Shown: one piece after another, positions 7,942-15,202 of the stretch
How positions within the stretch are numbered: the first letter of the stretch is position 1
How the letters are laid out: each line of letters begins with the position of its first letter
NCBI GenBank assembly: GCA_023647555.1
Contig: JALRLY010000208.1
Location: forward strand, 1 to 16,489
DNA: 16,489 nt
DNA from: Pancytospora philotis
Taxonomy: Eukaryota; Microsporidia
Direction of reading: 5' to 3'
Position numbers and translations under genes: made by a program
Notes under the pieces: model-generated
What the model was told of the DNA's origin: nothing
What the model saw: the letters and a program-made list of their open reading frames with translations, nothing else
The model's database searches: none

Positions 7942-9229
7942 CCCCTCTATTTGTGGCCAACGGCGATCAAAAGTTTTATCACAACTCTGTGCGACGCCGC
8001 AACGAGGCGGTCCGCTGTCTCTATCCGTGGCACCACCAAAAGCACCGGATTGTGACATTAGCACGTTTGCAAAGCTATTACCCTAAGAGATTGTGCTGAG
8101 CGAGAGAGGAAAGTGCTAAATACGCACAGACCGCATAAATGTGTTGAGATGCTCTCCTTTTTAAACTTGTATTGATTGGTCAATCTGGGATATTCCACAT
8201 GGAATGCCCCTTTCATTAAATAATGCTGGATAAGAACTTCATTTTGTCTGCTGAGAAGCCAGAGTCTTTTCTTAACATAATGAGATTGTAGGCAGCTACG
8301 AAACGCCGCAAATGCGCATGCGCGATATCGAGATTTCCGGTCCGTCGAAGTGTGCATTCAGGCGATCGAGCTCAAAAATCCTGGAGAACGCTTATCCTGA
8401 ACACTGAACTAGAACTGCGCAGGACGGCAGGATGGTCTCAGTATCGAAGTAGGCCAAAGCTGAGTCACATAGATTAAATGCGCGCAACTCCCAATGCATT
8501 TACTTGCTTCTCTGCGGCGTAAAATACTGTGTGAAACTAGTATCCCCGATGCGCTTCTACTGATCACTAAACCATTCTCTATACCAGAGTAAGTGCACGA
8601 TAATACTCGCATATCTGTGGCTTGTAGAATAGCACCACTCAGCCGGCTATCTTTTCTCTGTTTGGGGCAAGCGATGCTCTTTCAATCCCACCTGTCGGTA
8701 ATCCATGTACCAGTCTGTCACTGATAGACTCGCTGGCCATTTTCTCTCAGACAAAATGAAGATCAGCAGCGCTTTCGCTGAACAGGTCAACAGCAAGGAT
8801 ACCAAGGTGATGCGCACGATACTATCGATCAGTATTGAAACACTCAGCCGCACTATTAAACTGCTTTCCCGTGCTTCGCCGTGACTTCTCCGTACCTGTT
8901 TAACTTAAAATCTCAAATTTGATCGCAACGACACTTAGTCACGCGACCTGTTCGGTGTGCCTAGCCCTCGGACCGCCTCCGTCTGCTTGCTGGCCCAAAG
9001 GCCCTCTGTTCTAGTGATTTGCTCTCTGATCTGCCACTACTACAGTGCTCGCAACCAGCTTTCCCGCTCTCCGAGCTCGTGCCAGGGCCCACCGCTTTTT
9101 GCAGCATAGACGTGAAGGTCCAAATCTAGGTCCACGGGCCAGGGCAATTGAGCACAGTGCAATCCAGTAATTGATGATGTCGTTTAAATGCCAAAGATAC
9201 AACCTCCAGACTTGTGCGACCGCTCATCA
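7942..9229. other. Long spacer without a convincing gene
   Basis: This carries only short frames. The two that begin with ATG are a 99-codon minus-strand frame (8357-8058) and a 59-codon plus-strand frame (8705-8884) whose product is amphipathic-helical (ISSAFAEQVNSKD...). Neither has the A/T box and CCC context of the other genes, and neither resembles another product here. A minus-strand frame at 8853-8647 encodes a hydrophobic, leader-like stretch but lacks an ATG. I see no tRNA cloverleaf and no transposase. The region may hold decayed genes. Confidence 0.4.
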
Positions 9230-9445
9230 GTCTTAATCAGGCTCTTCACCGCATTAACCGCACTGCGCACCGCTCAAGTACGCCGCCCAGCTGACAGTTA
9301 CACAGATGAACAATCCAACATGCTTTTCACGATACTTTAATAGTTCCTAGCTATGCTATGCGCGTGGGACTTGCATCGGCTTCTTTGAGCCTGCCAAGGC
9401 CTCCCTGCTCGGGAGTTGAGGCGCAACCACCGTCAGATCCACGCT
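9230..9445. repeat. Diverged duplicated 3' flank, copy B
   Basis: This is the partner of 193-378. The collinear blocks lie at 9230-9246, 9332-9343, 9384-9395 and 9434-9445. It sits about 520 bases beyond the end of the copy 2 tail, whereas copy A sits about 90 bases beyond paralog 1, so roughly 430 bases were gained here or lost there. Confidence 0.6.
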
Positions 9446-9959
9446 CGCACTTACTTACGCCGCGCACACCGAGCATTCGCGCAAGCAGAGCCGAACTCGC
9501 TCCACGGGTCCGCAATGCAGAAATTAAAAAACCCGACATGGGAATCTCGCTCCTCGTTCTGGTCGCGGCCGCCGCTCGAAACTTTTGTGCATCGACTGCG
9601 TAGCAAGGCGGGCTGGTGCGCCTCAAATGCGCAATTACGCGTGGCCAGGCTGGTATGCCCGTGCTGAGTACCTTAGTCGATCGCGCCACCCACAAGCATT
9701 TTATAAGCTGCCTATGATCTGCATTTTCCAGCTGCAAGGCTCGGCCCGCAGGACCCTATGAAAGCCGTAAAGAGAAGCACCGGCACAGCGCGCGACAGCA
9801 CCGCTGACCAGTATCTCGGCACCCAGAATCGCCGCCATCATAAAAGCCGGCGCAAGCAGAAGCAATGCGCATATACGCAAATCCAGAAAAAAGGCCCAGT
9901 CCGCGACCTCCACAAAGCCGGCCCTAAGATAAAAAGGCGCGTCCTCTGATTCTTACCGG
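9446..9959 (-). other. Extra segment between copy 2 and its duplicated flank, with a hydrophobic open frame
   Basis: This segment has no counterpart downstream of copy 1. On the minus strand a frame from just after a TAA near 9948 to the stop at 9701 encodes a hydrophobic stretch (DLRICALLLLAPAFMMAAIL..., then LVSGAVARCAG). Its only early ATGs (ATGATG at 9841) would give 46 residues and lack a CCC context. It could be the relic of a membrane or secreted protein gene, or chance. No family was recognised. Confidence 0.25.
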
Positions 9960-9965
9960 TTTATT
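9960..9965 (-). terminator. AATAAA overlapping the stop at the end of the copy 2 tail
   Basis: On the minus strand the TAA at 9967-9965 overlaps AATAAA, as at the ends of the two small secreted-protein genes. No AATAAA lies between the internal TAG (10249) and this point, so the original transcript of copy 2 very likely ended here. Confidence 0.6.
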
Positions 9966-10246
9966 TAGATGCGCACTCTCTTGGAAAGAGCTTCAGGCGG
10001 TGCCGAGCTCGCCCGTTTGCGTTTGAGCATCGGGACACGTCCCCTTGGCAGGTCTTTCACCCTCTGCATAAGCGTCACCATATCGAACTCGTTCTTAAGA
10101 CAGTCCAGCAGCAACACCCTGAGTGCAGAATATGGCGACGTATACGCATCGTCGGCCGGGTGGTTCAATTTGCCGCGGATCGGACGAGGCAAGTAGCTGT
10201 AGGCACTATGCCTGCTCTTCAGCACCTCGACGAACTCGCACGCATA
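9965..10246 (-). pseudogene. C-terminal 93 codons of copy 2, cut off by an in-frame TAG
   Basis: This continues in exactly the frame of 10247-13153 after its TAG and stays open to the TAA at 9965. It is homologous to the end of paralog 1: FVEVLKSR against FVELLEVR, and the LLLDCLKNEF region against LLMDCIGDGE. The TAG falls where paralog 1 has a GAA (Glu) codon in SPEC, so one G-to-T change from GAG would explain it. The tail ends KRKRASSAPPEALSKRVRI, a bipartite nuclear-localisation-like sequence absent from paralog 1. There is no usable ATG near its start, so it is expressed only by stop readthrough, only in alleles lacking the stop, or not at all. Confidence 0.75.
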
Positions 10247-13153
10247 CTATGGATCGAGCAGAGCGCGGTACCTGTTGAACACTCTGCACACGCCGAAGTA
10301 GTCGCAGTTTTTGAGCGCGAAGACTGCGAAGACCCTCAGCAGCGACTTAACCTCCTCGGCTGTGGGCGCGGGAGAGAAGACCGCCTCGACGAGCGCGGGC
10401 GAAATCGGCCGAGGCTTGGGCAGTTTCAAGAAGGCCGTCTGCAACAGCACGTACACCTTAAATACGTTAAGCGTGTCGCCCCAGCGCCTGCAGATGCTCC
10501 GCAGCACAGCACAGTACTCGGCCGGGTCCGCAGCCGCTCCCAGCAGAGCGCAGATTGAGCACCTGTAGTAGCTGATATCGGGCGTGTCGCCGCTCAGGCC
10601 CCAGCCGCTACTTTCGTACTTGAGCTTCAGGCAACCCGCAGCTGCAGCACATAAATCACTGCGCCACAGGCCTTGCGCGCTCCCGACAGCCCGGATAGCG
10701 TCCTTCAGTAGATCTTCGACGGAGCGCGTATAGTGGCGAAGATCGGGCGCGTCGCTGCTGGGGCTCCAGACGCCATTTTCGTACCGGAGCCTGAAGCACC
10801 GGCCCACTGCTGCGCAAACATCGCTGTCCCACACGCCCTGTGTGTCGCCGGCCGCCCGGATCCTGCCGCGGGCGTGCCGTTCTGCATAGTGGAGCAACCT
10901 CTCGGGGACTCCATACGCCCACAGGCAACTGAGGAAGCAGTCGCGCTCGCATTCGTTCCATTCCTGCACGCCGCGCGGGTACCTGTCCGCAGGCAAGCAT
11001 ACGCTCGGGAAGAGCTCGGCGCAGTTGCTGGCATAGCTGAGCAGAATGTCGGAGTAAAACTCGCGCAGCGCGTCGTCATAAAGCGCCGCATGGCCCAGGA
11101 TGTTGTCCAGCACGATCACCAGCGGACTGTCGGCAGTGAGTGCATGGCCCGCGGAATCGCCACTGCCATTGCACAGCGCCAGAAGATCCTCAAGCACTAT
11201 AAGCAGCTGCTCACCCGCCCTCACCGCGTCGCCGGGGAACCGCATCGGCTGCTGCGCCATCCAGTGGCTCATTGCGACGTGGCACGCCAGCGGATCCTCG
11301 GCCGCGTACATTGCCTCGATGCGTCCGTCGACGCGGGCCCGGTGCGCAGCAGAGTCTAGGCACCGCTCGACGGCTTCCCGAATCAGCGAGCACAGAGATG
11401 AGTTGCCAGCCACGGGCTCCTCCCACACGAATGTGGGCAGATCAAATCTAAGAGACTTATCCAGTCTCCGCAGCGCTGACGCGTAATCATAGTCCCGGGC
11501 GTCATCTAGGGTAGTCTTCTGCGACACGTACACGAGTCCAACACTTTGGGGCTTGAAGGCGAGCTTCACAACGTATTCACGCGCTACGTCATCAGCAACG
11601 GAGCAAAAGGAGAGCCCGAGGGATCCATAGCGCGCGCCGCCAGCAGCCGTGCAAACACTATAGCAAGCCCTGACCGTCGCTTCCGAAAATTGGTTGAGCA
11701 GCCTGCCCATGCGATCGCTGATCTCTTGGCAATGACGGGCACTGCCAGCAGCGCCCAGAGCATCGTACAGCAGCCGCTGCAAAGACCGAAGCTCCTCCTC
11801 AGGCTCGCCAAGGACCCACGCAAGCACCACCAGAAAGTTCTTGGGATCGGTCGCCAGCCCAGCGGAGATATCATCGCCGCAGCACTCCGTGATGGTCGCA
11901 CTGGCGGATGCCGCGGCCCTGGCCACCGCCAGAAACTTCTCATAGCGTTCCGCGGCCACTTTCCAAGCTTTCTCTACGAAGTAGTTCGCGATATCACGGC
12001 CGTATGATGCACTAAATGCTCGACGGAGAAACTTCCCATATGCACATGGCAGCGCATTCTCCGAATCGCATAGGGCGCTGACATCACAACGATCGGCAGA
12101 CTGATCCGCACACAGGCAATAACACAGTTTGAGCAGCGCTGTGGCTATGTATCTGGAATCATCTCCACCGCTATATTTAACGAATCTAAGCCTATGCCAG
12201 TAATCAAACACGCGCTGCGCGCTATACGCTATTCTTTCAACCGAACTGACTGCTTCATAACCAGACAAATACGTATTTACGGTGTTATAAGTGCGTCCGT
12301 CAGCCCCGCCCGTCAGGAAGAATTGCGGCCCCTGCTCTATGCCAGGGTCGCCTGCGGGAAGCATCGCGACAATCTTTCTGGCGGCCTTGAAAATGCCTTC
12401 CACGAATTCGCAATCCTCGGCAAACTCGTAGACGTACGCCTGGATCAGAAAGCTCGGGCTGTCGGTGTAATGGAGCCCGTAGCCGGCCACCTGCCTCGCT
12501 TTTACGCCGCCGTATCTGGCAAAGAACTCCACGACCTCCATGGTGGCGCTATCTGCGAACTCCAGGTCTAGCACACACGTGTGCGAGGAGCTGCCGGCAT
12601 CGTAGACGACGAGAGAGACCCTCCGCCTACCGTCATCCGTGTAGTCGTCGGGGTCTGCTTTCAACCGAATATCCCCTCCACCGCCGAGCACCAGCAGCGC
12701 AGCAAACAGCACCATACAGTTCTTACGCCCGCTTCTGCGCAGATTCCAGAAGGGCGCCTGGGGACCCTTATCGACGGCCGCCGTATTATACCCAGTCGTG
12801 AACATGGCTTTGAGAATTTCGTAATGCTCGGATAGGTACACCATCGCCTCACTACCATTGGGGAGCCACCGGACTTCGTCGTCGTCCGCGTTCCTCGTGA
12901 GCCTGAAGTCCCCCGCCTGCGCGTCGCCGGCATAGCTATAGCCGAGCCGCATCGGCACTGCGAAACGGCGCTGCTTCGCAATCATGCCGTTGTTCACATG
13001 GGGATGCCCGCGCAGGATGTTGAGCGGGCCCTCGGGATCCACATAATCATCTTTTCCATAGTGTCTACCCATGAGACTTATGATGTCCGCCGTGCTAATG
13101 CGCGCGCCCACAAAGGCCACCGCGAAAGCGAGCAGCTTCACGAACTCACGCAT
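10247..13153 (-). CDS. Large secreted paralogous-family protein, copy 2 (968 aa, ends at a premature TAG)
   Basis: Function not recognised. The start is the ATG at 13153, with CCATCCC against it and the family promoter upstream. Residues 1-17 form a clear signal peptide (MREFVKLLAFAVAFVGA). The family block VDPEGPLN...VNNGMIAKQ follows at about 38-61, and homology to the 470-3736 product continues throughout (AALLVLGGGGDIRL, GYGLHYTDSPSFLIQAY, CCGDDISAGLATDP, LNQFS). Residues about 763-872 are two 55-residue tandem units. The PSFLIQAYVYEF stretch recalls a motif I associate with large paralogous secreted families of other Microsporidia, but this is memory, not a search. The frame stops at a TAG after LLDP. 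Without that stop the protein would be 1062 aa, close to the 1088 of paralog 1. It may be a recent pseudogene, a truncated functional copy, an allele or a sequence error. Confidence 0.85.
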   Translation of the reverse strand: MREFVKLLAFAVAFVGARISTADIISLMGRHYGKDDYVDPEGPLNILRGHPHVNNGMIAKQRRFAVPMRLGYSYAGDAQAGDFRLTRNADDDEVRWLPNGSEAMVYLSEHYEILKAMFTTGYNTAAVDKGPQAPFWNLRRSGRKNCMVLFAALLVLGGGGDIRLKADPDDYTDDGRRRVSLVVYDAGSSSHTCVLDLEFADSATMEVVEFFARYGGVKARQVAGYGLHYTDSPSFLIQAYVYEFAEDCEFVEGIFKAARKIVAMLPAGDPGIEQGPQFFLTGGADGRTYNTVNTYLSGYEAVSSVERIAYSAQRVFDYWHRLRFVKYSGGDDSRYIATALLKLCYCLCADQSADRCDVSALCDSENALPCAYGKFLRRAFSASYGRDIANYFVEKAWKVAAERYEKFLAVARAAASASATITECCGDDISAGLATDPKNFLVVLAWVLGEPEEELRSLQRLLYDALGAAGSARHCQEISDRMGRLLNQFSEATVRACYSVCTAAGGARYGSLGLSFCSVADDVAREYVVKLAFKPQSVGLVYVSQKTTLDDARDYDYASALRRLDKSLRFDLPTFVWEEPVAGNSSLCSLIREAVERCLDSAAHRARVDGRIEAMYAAEDPLACHVAMSHWMAQQPMRFPGDAVRAGEQLLIVLEDLLALCNGSGDSAGHALTADSPLVIVLDNILGHAALYDDALREFYSDILLSYASNCAELFPSVCLPADRYPRGVQEWNECERDCFLSCLWAYGVPERLLHYAERHARGRIRAAGDTQGVWDSDVCAAVGRCFRLRYENGVWSPSSDAPDLRHYTRSVEDLLKDAIRAVGSAQGLWRSDLCAAAAGCLKLKYESSGWGLSGDTPDISYYRCSICALLGAAADPAEYCAVLRSICRRWGDTLNVFKVYVLLQTAFLKLPKPRPISPALVEAVFSPAPTAEEVKSLLRVFAVFALKNCDYFGVCRVFNRYRALLDP
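10538..10867 (-). repeat. Two tandem 55-residue (165-bp) units in copy 2
   Basis: Unit 1 begins RIRAAGDTQGVWDSDVC and unit 2 AIRAVGSAQGLWRSDLC. The same ATCCGGGC-type site recurs exactly 165 bases apart (Ile codons at 10861 and 10696). Both units continue with an RCF.LRYE or GCLKLKYE motif and an S.D.PD...Y motif. Paralog 1 has a good first unit (KIRAAG..QG.W.S) at the same residue position, then an alanine-rich insert and a degraded second unit. Confidence 0.8.
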
Positions 13154-13195
13154 GGGATGGGCCGTGCTGCAGTTTTTTTAAATCACAGACGGCGT
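13154..13195 (-). promoter_or_regulatory. Start-proximal promoter of copy 2
   Basis: On the gene strand, CGCCGT, GTGATTTAAAAAAA and CTGCAGCACGGCCC are followed by ATCCC and the ATG. This is the counterpart of 3737-3775. The five extra bases between GGCCC and the ATG, not present in copy 1, restore a CCC at the start codon. Confidence 0.6.
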
Positions 13196-13780
13196 CATCT
13201 ATCAGAACCGGCCGGTGAGCTATCGTACCAGAATGCCAGTGCCTCTAGCATAGTTGCATGATCATGGGAGTCTCTTTAGCATCAGTTTACACTTGTGTGT
13301 CCCACATCGGCTGTGTGCAGCTCCATGGAGTCCGGCCTTTGCGTTCTGCTGTTCACTTCGCAAAAGAATGTCAGCTTGAAGATGCTGGGCGTACAGACTG
13401 GCGTCTAGGAATATGACATTCTGCAGGCCAGAACAAATGCCACCAGCTGACACTGCGCGTTCGACTCTAGATTGTTCTCACGGAAGCCCCAATGTTGATA
13501 GCCATCATGCAGCGCTTATGCCCCATGCTGCTCACTGAGCGGCACGATTCTGCTGAGATCTGCGAGGTACCGAAAATGGTGCGGTAATGCGAGCGCTGTT
13601 CACCGAGGCTCTCGACTTGATGGCGGCGGCGCTGAAGCTGGAATCAGCCGAGAGCTGATTGTCTGTGAGTCTATTCCCACGCGCCGGCGGCCGCGAATGA
13701 AGTTCTCTTGCCTGCAATCTCACATATTTCAAAATTGTTGAGGTAGCTGAGCAATCGAAAGCTCTGGCTGTGTCCTGTTT
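13196..13780. other. Spacer upstream of copy 2
   Basis: No gene recognised. The short open frames on the minus strand (13453-13262, 13732-13532) begin with non-ATG codons and their products are unlike anything else here. No repeat shared with the other spacers was found beyond the promoter block. Confidence 0.4.
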
Positions 13781-13978
13781 CTAGATAGTCACGCCATGCT
13801 GCAGCATTAAAATCATTCTGCCACCTCCATCCGGTTCTGCAATAATGAATTTATCGCCTGTCGCTATTTTAACACGCTGTAAATTCAGATATGCCCATTT
13901 GTTAAACCATTGTTCATCTAGTAAGTCTAGCGCCACAGCTTGTGTGATGGTAGCCTTGCAATCCTGTACACCTGGCAT
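13781..13978 (-). CDS. Possible small protein (65 aa), doubtful
   Basis: A minus-strand frame from the ATG at 13978 to a TAG at 13781 gives a protein-like composition (QWFNKWAYLNLQRVKIATGD, then FIIAEPDGGGRMILML). It resembles a compact, partly beta fold, but I recognise no family. Against it: no CCC or A/T box precedes the ATG, no AATAAA follows, and the frame stays open upstream, antisense to the 5' region of the PKA regulatory gene, as chance frames do in GC-rich DNA. It could also be a gene relic. Confidence 0.25.
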   Translation of the reverse strand: MPGVQDCKATITQAVALDLLDEQWFNKWAYLNLQRVKIATGDKFIIAEPDGGGRMILMLQHGVTI

Positions 13979-14110
13979 CAGCAGCGCGTAAGCGTAGATT
14001 TGCGTGTAGTAGAGGCACGGGGCAGTGGCGCACACCGCTGCTCCGAGCTTCCGCCCGCACACGAAGCCGCCCGCGCGCGTGATAGATCTCCACGTCAGCG
14101 GCACGCGCAA

Positions 14111-14138
14111 CCGTATAAGCAGCGCGCCGCGATCCCAT
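14111..14138 (+). promoter_or_regulatory. Probable promoter of the PKA regulatory subunit gene
   Basis: A TATA-like CGTATAAG lies at 14112-14119 and CCCAT sits immediately before the tandem ATGATG at 14139. A longer frame from further upstream exists, but it begins without an ATG and its extra residues are low-complexity. The CCC context marks the true start. Confidence 0.4.
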
Positions 14139-15047
14139 ATGATGAGCAAAATTTTGAGGCACGTCGACGAGCAAGTCAAGAAGTTTAATTACGAGATCTC
14201 CGAGCGCGAGCGCGACGAGCTGATCACTCTCTACGAGATGAACCACGACGCGTACGACGAGCTGAGCCTCTCGCTGCACGTCGAGCGCTTCATGCAGCGC
14301 ATCGCGCGCAGCGACCGCACGGACTGGGGCGGCGCGCGGCGCCACAGCGTCGTCGCGAAGCGCGTGGACGCCGCCGGCTACGAGCTGCCCACGTTCCGCA
14401 AGACGGCCGGCGAGCGCGAGTTCCTCGAGGCGCAGCTCGGCGCCGAGATCCCGTTCAGCTTCCTCAGCCCCGCGCAGAAGAGCCGGCTCGTTGCGAGCAT
14501 GTACCCGCTCGTCGTCGAGCAGGGCGTGGTGCTCATCCGCCAGGGCGAGCTCGGGTCCGAGATGTACGTCGTCGAGCAGGGCGAGTTCGAGGTGCTCGTG
14601 GACGGCGTCTTCGCGAAGCGCGTGCTGCCCGGCGCGAAGTTCGGCGAGCTCGCGCTGCTGCACGAGATCCCGCGCACCGCGACCGTGCGCGCGACGCAGC
14701 GCTCGAAGGTGTGGGCCGCCGAGCAGACGAGCTTCTCGTGCATCCGCATCCGCGACCAGGTCCACAAGCGGCAGCTCGTGCGCGAGGTGCTGGCGCGCAG
14801 CCCCGGCCTGTCCGGCGCGGGCCCCGCGGCGCTCGAGCAGGCCGTCGCGGCGTGCAGCTTCAAGGTGTTCCTGGACAACGTGCGCGTGGAGCTGCGCGCC
14901 GACGAGCTGCTGATCGTCTTCCGCGACACGACGGTCCTGCGCGAGGCCGAGACCGCGGTGCGCGCGCGCGACGTGCTGCGCGGCAGCTTCACAACGACCG
15001 CCGTGCTGGAGTGCGGCGTCGTCAGCCTCAAAAGCGCCTGGATGTAA
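14139..15047 (+). CDS. BCY1: cAMP-dependent protein kinase regulatory subunit with a degenerate second cAMP domain (302 aa)
   Basis: The regulatory subunit holds the PKA catalytic subunit inactive until cAMP binds. Residues 67-70 are RRHS, the inhibitor-site motif that occupies the kinase active site; the serine makes it a phosphorylatable, type-II-like site. Residues about 90-205 are the first cyclic-nucleotide-binding domain. Its phosphate-binding cassette, FGELALLHEIPRTATV at 168-183, keeps the glycine, Glu170 and Arg179 needed for the ribose and phosphate of cAMP. The last ~90 residues should be the second domain but contain no FGE...RxA cassette and are shorter than a full domain. The short N-terminus (about 66 residues before RRHS) may hold a reduced docking helix. 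The gene is convergent with NOC3, with 155 bases between the stops. Two ATGs stand in tandem, so the start could be 14142. Codons end overwhelmingly in G or C, unlike the island to the left. Confidence 0.92.
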   Translation: MMSKILRHVDEQVKKFNYEISERERDELITLYEMNHDAYDELSLSLHVERFMQRIARSDRTDWGGARRHSVVAKRVDAAGYELPTFRKTAGEREFLEAQLGAEIPFSFLSPAQKSRLVASMYPLVVEQGVVLIRQGELGSEMYVVEQGEFEVLVDGVFAKRVLPGAKFGELALLHEIPRTATVRATQRSKVWAAEQTSFSCIRIRDQVHKRQLVREVLARSPGLSGAGPAALEQAVAACSFKVFLDNVRVELRADELLIVFRDTTVLREAETAVRARDVLRGSFTTTAVLECGVVSLKSAWM

Positions 15048-15080
15048 ATACGCGCCGCGCCGCAGCCGCCGCTGGGGATC

Positions 15081-15086
15081 AATAAA
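15081..15086 (+). terminator. AATAAA poly(A) signal of the PKA regulatory gene
   Basis: AATAAATTAA lies 34 bases past the TAA stop, at the point where the sequence turns abruptly A/T-rich after the GC-rich gene. Confidence 0.6.
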
Positions 15087-15175
15087 TTAATGAAATGCAA
15101 TTCAATGCTAGCTGATCTCCGCTGCTCTAGAACTGGCTAGATGAATGTTTGCCAGATAGATAATACCTCACACTA

Positions 15176-15181
15176 TTTATT
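15176..15181 (-). terminator. AATAAA poly(A) signal of NOC3
   Basis: On the minus strand, GAATAAATAG lies 21 bases past the TGA stop, within an A/T-rich patch shared with the end of the convergent gene. Confidence 0.6.
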
Positions 15182-15202
15182 CAAATTCAACAGCCAGACA
15201 CA

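Noticed and set aside
8058..8357. 99-codon minus-strand frame with ATG
   Set aside because: It lacks the start context shared by the other genes, has no AATAAA at its end, and its product has no recognisable features. This length is possible by chance in a 1.3-kb spacer.
9358..9737. Overlapping open frames of 80-130 codons on both strands
   Set aside because: The minus-strand frame starts with a non-ATG codon and none has a promoter-like context. Their products are low-complexity, as expected of chance frames here.
13455..13475. T-arm-like GTTCGACTC, considered as part of a tRNA
   Set aside because: The flanking bases do not pair as a T-stem and no acceptor, D or anticodon arms could be placed around it.
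13921..13926. GTAAGT, a possible microsporidian 5' splice site on the plus strand
   Set aside because: No coding frame leads into it and no branch or acceptor motif with a continuing frame follows. It is most likely chance.
14025..14138. N-terminal extension of the PKA regulatory frame upstream of 14139
   Set aside because: It has no ATG at its beginning, the extra residues are unlike the family, and CCCAT plus ATGATG at 14139 marks the start.
13914..14765. 283-codon frame antisense to the PKA regulatory gene
   Set aside because: It is a mirror frame of a strongly GC-biased gene. Its sequence is a monotone of Leu, Ala, Arg, Glu, Asp and His, and the sense strand has clear family motifs.
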